A DNA stretch of 64,000 nucleotides from Enoplolaimus lenunculus. Its lineage: Eukaryota; Nematoda; Enoplea; Enoplida; Thoracostomopsidae. The notes under the pieces were generated by a model, which worked only from the letters and a program-made list of their open reading frames with translations, was not told the origin of the DNA and did no database searches. The DNA lies in contig JASANG010000076.1 of NCBI GenBank assembly GCA_030248215.1, forward strand, positions 17,042-81,041. Reading direction: 5' to 3'. Position 1 is the first letter of the stretch. The number at the start of each line of letters is the position of its first letter. A program made the position numbers and the translations under genes. Positions 12,601 through 24,600 of the stretch are shown here, piece after piece.

Positions 12601-15600
12601 GTACATGGAGTGCCAGCTACGAAAACACGCCCTTCAACGTCTTCTCGCGTAGTACCAAGATCGGTGCCACGGATTGTCACATAAGTTCCGCCCTCTTTTG
12701 GTCCTTTGAGCGGAAAAATCTAAACAAAATAAATGTGGAAATCAAATTGAAATATACCGACCTGTATACTTGTATCACAATGGCGCACAACCCCGCAGAA
12801 CAATGAAATGAAGCCTAAAAGTTTGACAAAACTAAACAGAAGTAAATGTAGACATAATGATTTAGACTTGTTTGACTCATAAACGTCGATACAATCCGAC
12901 CTACTCATGGGGACCTGGGTACCCAGAGTGCCTGTAGTCAACTCTGATCAGACATGAGAGAAAATCTTGCGCCGTTGGCACAATTTAGGTCGATCATCCT
13001 GTTGTTCACGCTCATTTGGTATCTCGCTCGATTCGCTCGCGAGTACCCATCCTCTACCCTCGTGTTTGCTTTTGCCTTGGAACTCAAACTTTTTTTGTCA
13101 AAAAGTTACATAAATGATATAGCTTTCAACAAAGCTTGCAGACCCGAGTAGAATGGTGGTACGTTCCATAATCTGACAATGTGTTACCGAGTTATGGTCA
13201 AATTATACATTTGGCACGTTGCCAGCGATTTGCAAAGGCGCCAAATCACTTTATTAACCAAAACTCGTTGGCTAATCGTGTATGATTGCGGAAAATTTAA
13301 CACCGTTGCACTGAGCTTCGCATGTCACTACGAATGATATATAATTTGTCAACTTTTACACTAATTTATTTCAGTCTCGAGAAATTTTGACGAAGAAAAT
13401 CAAATTTTTCAAAAGTTACAATTTGAGTGCGAAACGATCAGGTGAGTTCTTGAGCTCAAATGTGCAAAAAAATTTCGGATTCCAATCATTTCTGGCTAAG
13501 ACCAGTTGAAGGTGGGATAACGGAAAAGTCCCAATTTTGCTACCATATATTTAGGAGGTTATTCGGAGGCCTGTCAAATGCTTGCAGCCCTTAAACAATG
13601 ACGACTTGAGTAGCATAGTAAACCAAAATTCGCGAGGGCATCGAATGGAGAAGCCAGACGTATTCCAAAACTACGGCTATTTTTGTTTGAAATGGTTGAG
13701 GCCTCTCAAGGGGCGATGGATCCAAATGAAGGGCGTCGTTTGATGTTTTCGAAATGTTTTAGTTAGTGCGGCAAGGATACCTGTGGGACACGCCCTAAAA
13801 GTGTCTATAAATTTACCGAAGATATCACAGGATCAGGGCACGCATCAACTCCGCTGGAGTGACCCGCGAGTGACATTACAGGAGGGCACGATTGCTGATA
13901 CCGACACGCGTTCGCACACCATGCGCATTGTCGTGTTGTCGATAGGGAAACACATTGAGAACAATCACTAGCGAGCGATGAACATTTGTACAGTTGAACT
14001 GAAAAAAAGTTTCACCATTGCACACACCAGTGTAGGTTTATTGGGTTAAGTAGCAGCCGCCTACCCTTAGCACCTATAATCTCCCGATGTTTCAACAGAA
14101 TCCGAGCGAGAGGATATCCCGAGCTCGGGGCAGGTATCGTCAAATGGGACCCACACTTGACAGCTGTGTATCCACGGAGTCCCAGGATCGGAGACTATTT
14201 TTCTCAACTTCGATCACATTGGTATCGTTACAACCAGGGATGGGAGTGTCGGTCTCGGCAAGTCTCGGTATACAGCTGGTCTCAGTTTTCGGTATTGAGA
14301 AATGAAAAAATCCCGGTCTCGGCAAGTCTCGCTATTTGACAGGTCTGAACCTCGGGTTTGTATAGCACAAATAAACTTTATGACCAACGGGCATTAGGTC
14401 CACAACTCTAGGTTTAATGTTTTGTGGACAGCCCTCACCTTTAACTTTGTCGATCACCAAATTGTTATTGATTACCAATGCCAACTGAACGGTGTGTGTC
14501 CCTTTGTCTCCAGTGTATTTGTACTGAAAACAAACCAAATACGGCATACTGCTATATTCGGAATCGGAACGTCCATGGCAAGGGCGCATTATTAGAGGAA
14601 GGTTCAAGAAAATGTATGCCCTGTGGAAATTTCTAGAGACACAAAAAACGACGTACAACAGTCCTAGGAATTTCCAAGAATTCTTACGTCACAAAATTTT
14701 TCTTTTTGCATCAAGTTACCCCCTCCCGAAAGGAAATGTTTTCAAAGTCGTTGGCCAGTAGCCTAAAACCAACCGCTCTACTGCTTCACCTAAACCCAAA
14801 ACCTAAGCCTAAAGATAACGTTTCGTTTGTAAATTTGAATAGGCTCAAAAGTTCGTTGTTGCAATGCGCCGAAACCTAAGCGTCACATCTGATCCATGAT
14901 ACATTTTAACCCGACAATAAAATTCGCTACCGCATATCCTTCGCAGTCGACGCTGTTTCCATCTCGACTTAGAGTTGCTTTGCGTCGAACGTTTTGTCCG
15001 TTTAGTCGAATCACGCAATTTAGTTGATTATTGGCAGTCTAAAATACGGTAAAAACAAATATTTGTCTCGTTTGACCGTTCCTAAAATTTTGCTGTTGGT
15101 ATGAAATGTTTTACTTTCGTAAGTAGAGTCCGAATGGAAGCGAAGATTTCTGCGAGCGAGAAAATTTTGTTGACATCTATGCGAGAAGTTTGTTTTAACG
15201 GGTAGAAAAGTGTCATATTTCTAGTCTGCTTTGTATACGTCCCTGGACGTGGGCATTGTGGACACTTGTTTGGAAAATGGGAAAAACTATGTTTACGTCA
15301 ACCGAATTAAATTTCTGGGTTGAAAATACTGTTTTTGAGTTTTAATACGGTATTGATGTAAATGCAGTGCCGCAGCAGGCAGGGGTGGAGACTTCTCCCA
15401 AATTCCATGGTGGGGGCCTCAAACTCGCAAGCGAATCGAGCGAGACGCCAGGCGCATTTTAAAACTTAAGCTGTTTTTATTTCAACCGGTTAGTGTGGGG
15501 GCACCTTTAGCGGTGGGGGCCACCCAAATGGGTGGTATGGGGGGCGGCTGACTCCGGCCCTGTCTAAATGATACCTTCGTGTGCAAAACCGTAATTACAT

Positions 15601-18600
15601 AGCTAAGTTTTAGTTTTCAAAATCTATTAATGGATAAAATGAAGTTAATGCAGGCCGCAAGGTGCTTACAAGAGCGATGTTGTACTGTGTCTTCAAAAAC
15701 AATAGAAAAAATGATAAAAAATTGATATACAGACTTTCCAACACTGTAAATTTCAGTGAGTTGATTTCAACTCAGAATGAGTTGAATCACTCAGTCTGAG
15801 TTAGGACTATGAGAACTCAGAATTTTGAGTTGATTCAATTAATTTTGAGTTAATTAACCAACTCACCCAGAGTCAATTCAACTCAGAGTGAAAATCAACT
15901 CAAGTCAGAGTGAGTTTATGTTTACTGATATTAATTTAGAAATAACCAACTCGCTAGTTGAATTGACTAATCAACTCATTGGTATTTACAGTGTAAAGAT
16001 AAATTTGAATCTCAAAAGCCAAAACACTTTTATATTAATAAAAACCCTACGTTTAAATTTTGAAATATGAAACTAAGTTCGAAGCAACAACTTACTACAA
16101 TTCGATCAAAATTCGAAACTGGCAATCGTAACGGGGTTACATATCCACTTGGTAGCGTAACTTCGTGGCCAGACGAGCCGCGTCCTCTTGAGACTGCACT
16201 GGATATTCGGCGAATTTGTGGACACTGGTCACTCGCAGAAACAACAAAATTAGCAGTGGACGATGATGTACCCTGAAAATATGATTTATTCCATAAAACC
16301 CTTATAGCTGAACCGATCTATAGATGTTGCACCTATACGGTCCGAGCGACCCCACTTCGAAGTTTTGTCCAAAGTTAACGACCACGTAGGGAATCGAACC
16401 TCGGCACCCTTGCACTCGAGTCGAGCATGCTACCAGTACACCACGTGGTTGATTGCAACAACTGCATATATTCTGGTATATGTGCACATGTATGGCAATC
16501 TACGCTTTACATACACTTACCATTCACATACCGGTAATGTTATATCGTCATTTCTAAACGCATGAATGACTTTTGAAACTCTGAAAAGTTTGTTTTGCGA
16601 ACAAGCGTAATGAGCGAAAAATGTTGCTGAATACCCACGATCCAGCAGGTTATTTTAAAGCCTGTAAGAGTGTGGTTTTTCCGTTCTTCCAGGAGGAATA
16701 CGGGGGGTATCTCCCTCAATGCCCCACCTTTTAAGGCTAATTATTGAACACTTACCTGCATGCCTTTATCACAACCGTTATTGGACGTAACGCACTGATT
16801 AGAATTAACACACCATTTGCAAGACCATTTACTTTGTAAGCATTGAGTACAACTGAAATTGTAAGGTTAATGCACTATTAATAATTAGGGGTGTATAGGA
16901 AGGGTGGGCACATGTATAGAACAGGGCCGGATCGTTTTCCGGCGGGGCTGTAGTAGAGTCAGTTTAAGCTTTAGACTAACTGTTTTGCTTAGGCTTAGGC
17001 TTAGGCTTAGGATTAGGAATATACTTATACTACTGTTCCGACCCTGTTCTGTACATGGGCCGAAGGGTGTATACAGGAATAAACCATCCGAAACCTTTGT
17101 ACGAAAAATAACCAGTTTTACTAGCTTCCGGTGTAAGCACCGGTCGCGTAAAGATAATAAATGATACTCTCACTCACTAATGTCATTCACAGAATTTTAG
17201 TTCTTAATCTTATGCAGTTGACAAATTGATTGTGTCGTCTGCATTCAATTGTAAACAACCTTACAAGAAACCAATCTGAAATAAGGTTTAAAGTTTGGCC
17301 AGAATTTAGGAACGATGAACTTCTTAAAAATTTAACAAAAAAAGTCGTCTATCTTATAGATCTTGAGTGCGATGGTACTTTTTACAAAGCTGCAAACCTA
17401 TAAGATATGCCGCTTATTGTTTAATTTTAACTTAAATGATTTAAATTTCGTACTGTCATCTAAATTTTAATTAAAAATAAACCAAAATATCACTTACACG
17501 CGATGTGAAACGCATGTGAAAAACACAAACCGATCTTGTAATAATTGTTTGGACGTCGCGGTTGACCAAATTGAAATCGGAATTGATATGTGATCTGAAA
17601 CAATTAAATCCAAGGCCCATATTCTCAAATGTGTATAACAACGATCTTCAAACAGTAGTAGTGTTTTTAACTCACTAACTATTTCAGTTGTTGAACTCAA
17701 AATTGGATACATCAGTAGAGTAAATTATATGCAAAAAATTAGCTGAACTTTGAACCTCAGCATTTACTGGTTCAAAATTTAAACCACCTATTATCAACTG
17801 GTGATTGGTGCTACACGCGTTTGAGAATACGGGCCCTGGTATTGAAAACCGGCAAAATTGAGTCAAATTTTAAATTTTAGTGTTTCAAACATGGCCTTAA
17901 TTTAAAATTTAAAAATTAAAAAAAAATTCAGTGCAAATTTAGTAATTAAAATATGGAATATGCCATAAAATTAATATGTACTCCAAACTAGAACCCATCG
18001 AAAGTAACAATAATTCAAAACTGAAAAAAGTGAATAATCATAAAACAACCCCAAAACAATTATAACATACCCTGGCCTTCCGGAATATCCGGCCGTTCAA
18101 ACGGCGGAGGCAGTGGGCATCTGAGCGAAGCTGGCGGCACGTAAGCTGCCAGCACAGTTGTTGATCCAAAGGCACACTGGTACGCGGCTCCTGGACCGCG
18201 AGTTGACTTCGGTAGAACGTTGATGTGAATAAAGATCTAAAATGTTTTATAGAATCGCTGCAAAACAAAGTTTAGCAATCTAAGGTAGTAATGACTTTGG
18301 TCCAGTTTCTCGACACAAGCGTAACCGTAAGCATAAACCTAATTCTAAATGTTAGTTTGGCCAAAATCTAAAAATTTCGACAATTTTGCAACGAATGCGT
18401 TCAAGAAACAAATATTGCAAAATTAATTAATTTTTCATTAGATAACTGCGATAACAGTGAAATATGAAGCTTATTGAATGCAGCTGTAAAGCAAAGTTAC
18501 AGCTTATAATTAGCTGGGCCGATGGTTATGACGCTTATCGTCATCAGCGACGCATCCATAAATGTCTGACGAAGTTGAGCGGTCTAGCAAAAGTTATGAA

Positions 18601-21600
18601 TCGTAATTTTTAGTGTATGCCATATATGTGCCAATTTTCTTAGTGGGAAAAATTGTAAGATATAGCGAGTTTATCATTCAATCACGAAAAATTTCTTGAC
18701 GAGCTCATTATTCGCTAGGTCGAACCCCTTATCATTTTATCACAAAATAATCCTGGACGGTGAGTGTACGCTCCGGCGGCCCCCTGTGGACCTCGCCATT
18801 CAAAATTTTTGAACAAATGTTTTACACCTATCAATATGTGTAGGTATGACCACGGAGGACAAATGAGTTCAGGATACCATTACTTCAGTGTGAGCATTAG
18901 TTTCGTGAACGGATACGTTTGCTGGTTCCATCGCGACGACTCGTGGGCACAAAGCCGTCGACCCAGATGAAAGCCATCGATGCTCAACATCAGACATTGG
19001 ACATTGAGATTTTGTTGTACAACTGAAATCAGTAAATAAACAAACGCTTATAATCATACCAAAAGTTCAAAGCTAACTTTTCCAAGAATCAGTGAAGCGT
19101 AGGAATAAGAGTATGCAACTGGGCACATTCTGTGGTGAGTTGAAAAAAGTCAGGTTGGTTTTTAGGCTGTACTGACTAATTATTGATCGGGTAAGTGTTT
19201 GGCAAATTTCTGACTGGTAATATTTGGCAGACCAGTGGAACAAGACTGTGGGTTCGTGTTCACTTCCCAACCCCCCCCCCCCCCACTCTGACACTAGTAT
19301 TAATTTGATAGACGGCAAAATTGTCCTCAAATTACGTTTTCGTAATGCTAAGGTTAGGCTTAAACTAAGTCTTAAGCCTAAGATTAACCCTAAGCCTAGC
19401 CTCAGCCTATTAATCCAGTCTATATTTGTGGGGAAACTTTTTACTGAAGAAAGCAAACAAGTACCAGAATGTGGCATTTCGACAGGCCGCTATAAATTGA
19501 ATTTGATTTGGTCGGAATGTATTCGCCAAAACCAGGATAACATTGAAATTGTAGGGGTTTATGTGCGACCGTGCGTTGCTCGCAAATTGTAATAAATGAC
19601 CCCCCCCCGTCGAACTTAGCATCGATAAGAAGTTTGTCTCTCAAATCAGGATTGTAGCCTTTATCTTCCGAAGATATAGTTTTACACAAAAAATCTTTGA
19701 CCTTCAGGATCAGGTTTCACAACAGTTAGTTGCCCCACAACTCGTCGACCGGCAACTTGTAATCCGAAATTTCACCGACTCGACAATTCGTCGCCCATCC
19801 TTACTCTTAGACTTAGGTTTAGGATTACGCTTAGGATTATGTTTTGATTTATTCATAGGTTTAGGACACTGTTGGGTGACACAAGTTGGCCGATGAATTG
19901 TACATTCTTAGGACTGAAAAATGTGATATGAAAGCTGATCTGTTGGATGTGCTTTATTTCTAATCTCTCCAGTAGTTTCGGAAGGCGATATATCCCCCCA
20001 ATATCTCCCCGTTCGTATACGCCTCTGACGACAGTTAGGTCTATAACTCAAATATTCCATTCAGTATATTTTTGTCTTAGAAGGCCTTACCTGTTTTCAA
20101 GCGAACACCATCCACAGTACGGATCGCCTGATTCGAGACACGTTTCACAATCCTTTTGCTTCGAGCATTGTTGCGTTGGCAGTTTATAAACCTGAAATCA
20201 CAGACAAACCAAATAATACAAAATTCGGACTAATTTTTCTTCGAACAAAACGAACACAAATATACAATATTTTGACCTTTTTGCAGTAAAAAATTGTTAT
20301 GAAAAACCTGATACCATTCCCCTGACGGATAGTGCGCACACCGAGATACTTTTGAACTGCGTACTATTCTATCGAATCGGGAATATACAAATAGTGCGGC
20401 TAATGTGTAGAACACGGACGTAACAGTAGTATAAGCATATTCCTAAGTCTACGCTTTAGCAAAACATTAATCTAAAGCTTACGCTCAATCTATTTCAATC
20501 TCACCAAAAAATTGGGCCGTTGATCTTAACATGGATCCACAGTCCTGTGCTCAGATTTTTACAGATGCGTGTCCCACAAAATTTATCAATGTCATTACAA
20601 TTTCAATTTTCTCGGACGTCAAAGGCTTCGTATACAATCAAGAATAAATTGGTGAACCAGCACTGTGTCATGCTATATCCACTTAATATTACCAAACATC
20701 TGGATGTTTACTAGCGGGCGCCGGATCCGGAACTGGCACCATCCGGGAGGATGTGGATATTTCTTACCAAAAAATTGAGGGTTGTCAAAAAAGGTGTTTG
20801 CAGCTGAGTATACTTTTTCGTTACAAAATGTAACGCTTAGTCGATACAATTTTAATGTAAAATTCAACACCAAAACTCTTTTCTAAACTTTCTGAATCAC
20901 CGAAACACCAGATTTTCCTTCATCTATTCAAAACGCGTCAAGTCAACTAAAGATTGCGTTTCAAAATTGGCTCCGGTTCAGCGCTGGTCAATTAAGTGTT
21001 GGCCCCGGCAGTCACGTGTGTCTTAGACACCGGAACCTAGACTGGAGGTGAGGCCATGTCTCCCGGGGGGACTTTAGTTATAGCATACACTGATTTTACT
21101 TTCTACATCGAGTTAAACGTTGGTGATATTAATTTTAGATTGTCAAAACTTACCCGATCGCTGGTTGACGCGTACAAATATTGTTGATTTAAGTCCAAGA
21201 GTAATGATGGACCAATCGGGCGTCCTGGGTTCACCATCAATTCGTCATATTCAACTGCTGACATGCTTGTGTCCAATGTTGAAAGCAGAACCTTCAAATA
21301 TACATTTGTGGCATTACAAACCCTACGTGTCCCGTTTGGCAATCGAGCTGTTTCCTATTTAAAAGTTTCAAACGACTGTGAAACTTTGCTGCGATTCAAA
21401 CAATCGTTTACCTGATGATGTTCTCGTATGAGACGCGTTTATCCTGCTGGATTCTAGAATTCACAAAACAAGCTTATATCTTGGCAAAATGAAATTCTAC
21501 GCTACGCTCCTTGGTCTTCCAAGGCTCCGACAGGCCTGTCTTTATAGGTCAACCACAATTTCCAGATTATTGTAAACTACACTGCCCCCCAAAGTTTTAG

Positions 21601-24600
21601 CATTTTTTCAAATATTTAGGCTTAGGATTAAGCTTAGGTTTAGTTTTAGGCTTATGATGAGTTGAAGCGTTAAGCTCAGGTTTAAGCTTGTGAGGGAACG
21701 TCCTCAAGACCCTGTATCCATAGGAAGGCGAACCTTTTTGACGTGTCCATCAGCGGTTCCTGCGAATACAATGCTTTTTCCGCCAACACTTGCGACTGTC
21801 ACTGATGTCAGCAACGTTGAAGGGAACACTATTTGAGCGAGTCCTATAAGCCCCATTCCTCCGTTTTCACCAACGCGAGCACGACTACAGAAATAATCGT
21901 TGTCAGAATTTTCTCGCGAATCCGAGTCTTGTGTGGGGCCCATCTGAAATTTATTATGCATTGTCCACTTTATCTTGCGTCCGCCTTTTCGAAAATAAAA
22001 TTTAACATGTTATAAAATTTTAATTTTTCAATTCAGCAGTACTGTGCTACTTTTACTCCCGTACTTTATAAGTCAATTCAAAAAACGTTTTGCAGGTTTG
22101 CTTGGACCGCAGCTAAGAATTTCGTTTCAACCGGCTTATACAAGCTTTCGGGTTCTGAATTCGTTTTTCTGCATAGTTCATAAGTTTCAAATAACGTTTC
22201 TTGTAGCAGTATTTAACCTTTGTAGCACTTTTATTTCTTTCTAGCAGAATGTGTTACTTTAGTGTCAGATTTCAAATTAGCAATTAACTTTGACGTTAAA
22301 ATTAAGCTTTCTATTTGGCGTAAATATAATTACACTTACAACTTGCTACATACAATCAATTACCAATTACTTACATTTTTTCGTGCAGGAGCTAATTAAA
22401 ATTTGTACGATATATAATTCAGTAGCTTAAAAGTTATGGAACCTATCACCAACTGAATACAGATGCTATAGCTTTTTTCAACAAAATTATCAAACTCCAA
22501 TACGTTCGTTAGTCCGTCGTTTGATATTCTTGCACAATACATATGAAGCTAAACTATCATTTCATAGCTTCGAGTACCTTCAACGCTTTGTTTCACTAAA
22601 TTAAAAGTTACAAAACCTATATCAGCAACTGGCAATAATAGTGTGGCGTTTATTTTTCAGCAAAGGCGGCGAAACTTACGAATGGCGCACATCGACCGGA
22701 ACTGCCATACTGCGGCAAACTAAACTCTCCAATACCGTCATTGCATCGTTCCATATTCCGGCGAAAATTCCGATGAATCGCATCTAACGGATATACGCAG
22801 ATAGCGCTCGGTGAATCAATCTTCAAGCCTGCCGACCCTCCATGATTATTTCTCGCAAACACTCCTACCAAATACTGCTCGCCGATCCTCAAGATACCTT
22901 TGTCCTTTCCATACTGCCCGTCTGTCAGCGTGCTCGTTTGAATTGCTCCAAAATACACACCCTTGAGAATATTGTACAAATCATTGTGTTGACCTCGGCA
23001 TTCTAGTGTTATTTCACTGTACGACTCGTAATATTTATCTGATCCACAAATGCGACCCAGCTTACTAACCCAACGAGAATCAGTTGCCAAATGGCGTCGT
23101 TGTACCAACGCCCAGTACGCATAGCGTTGTGCCCAAAATCCACCCACATAATCGATACGATATTTTTCTCGATAAGTCATATCTAATAACAGGCCTGATC
23201 TGCCGTTAATTTCTTCGGGCACAAACAAATCAAACGTGCTGCTTTCGTCGTCTCCCCTGCCGTCAAGGTGAAATCTCTGCTCGCCAGGAGGAGAGTACAC
23301 TCGCGTAGATACCCCTGGCATATGATCTCGATAAAATTCTGTCGTATAAGTCACCCCCACGTACAAGCATTTTGGTTCGTATTTAGATACTGTCTGGCGG
23401 TGGTTAAAGCTTAGACGAGGGCTAGGGCACGGACCTAAATAGGCGACTGTGGATGCGTTAGCTACGTTTGCTGCTACTGGATAGTACGGAGCACTTGAGA
23501 GTGGGATCACTTTTGAAATATCGTCCAAAACGCGTAAAGAGCAAACGCCTTGAAATAGTGTACCACAGTGGATTAGCACATTTTGCTCCGTATCGACCAA
23601 TAAGATTTTGTTGTGATTTGAACTGAGCACCTGAAATTTACAATGCTTGCTAAAGTAGAATAATTTGTAAACTTTGCTAAGAAAATAGTTATAGCACTGC
23701 TTTGCCGTTCTTCCGGGATATAAACGCACGATGCTGCCATTCGTGAAATGTGCGGCATGAACCGAACGGAGTTTAGCGAGTGCGTGCACGAGAGCATCGC
23801 TGTCTTGCTGTGTAAGTGAATAAAGAACGAGAGCACGCTCAAATGAGGAACGATAACGATCGCACGAGTTCTACACGAGTGCGCTGCGCGAGCTCTTGAG
23901 TCGAGCGCACAGCACGACAGGGACGTCAGAGTGCACCGCACACTTGAAGCAAAGCTTAGCAGTGCTTTTGTATATCGGAAGGACAGTAAGCCGTGCTACT
24001 ACTGACTCGTGCTACGGTCTCAGAACAGACTATTTTTGCTTTTTGAATAAGGTTGCTTAGACCTGCTAAAAACTTGGTTACCGCAAGACAACTTGTAAGA
24101 CCTATTTATAAGACTTGGTAACTCCGTACATGCCAATCATAAAATGGTTTCGGTACACCCTGTATTGCATGCCGAGCTGGCTGGTCAAGTTAAATTTTCC
24201 GCCCATCAACTAAGCGTGAGAGAACCTTATCGATATCATACGGACTTGATACTGCTCGACAAAAATTTAGTCATTTTTTAGAATTTTTCTTTTCCGATCT
24301 GGGAACTGTTACGTGTTTGTAGGCCCTATTTATATAATTATTGGTTAAACCTACTGCATTTAAAATTTTCAAAAAAACACCGTTAAAGCCAGAAAACAAT
24401 TGTTCAATCGAAACCAAAAGGCAGACTTCTTCAAGTAGTAAAAAATAGTGATTTTTGAACATTTATAAAAAAATCTTTAGCCTATTTAGGGGCTAATATT
24501 TCCACTAAATGTTGAAGACCACTGAGTCCCTTAAATAGTTCCGGTACTATCAAACAAGCTAACCTTTGTCGAATTGCGCCCTGGTGCGGTCATACATTCA

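Noticed and set aside
16907-17061. Interstitial telomere remnant (TTAGGC)
   Set aside because: The hexamers sit between inverted ends at the same position in many copies, so they belong to mobile elements here, whatever their first origin.
23573-23941. 122-codon minus-strand frame overlapping the 5' edge of plexin exon 2
   Set aside because: It is out of frame with the Sema coding sequence and mostly in the intron.
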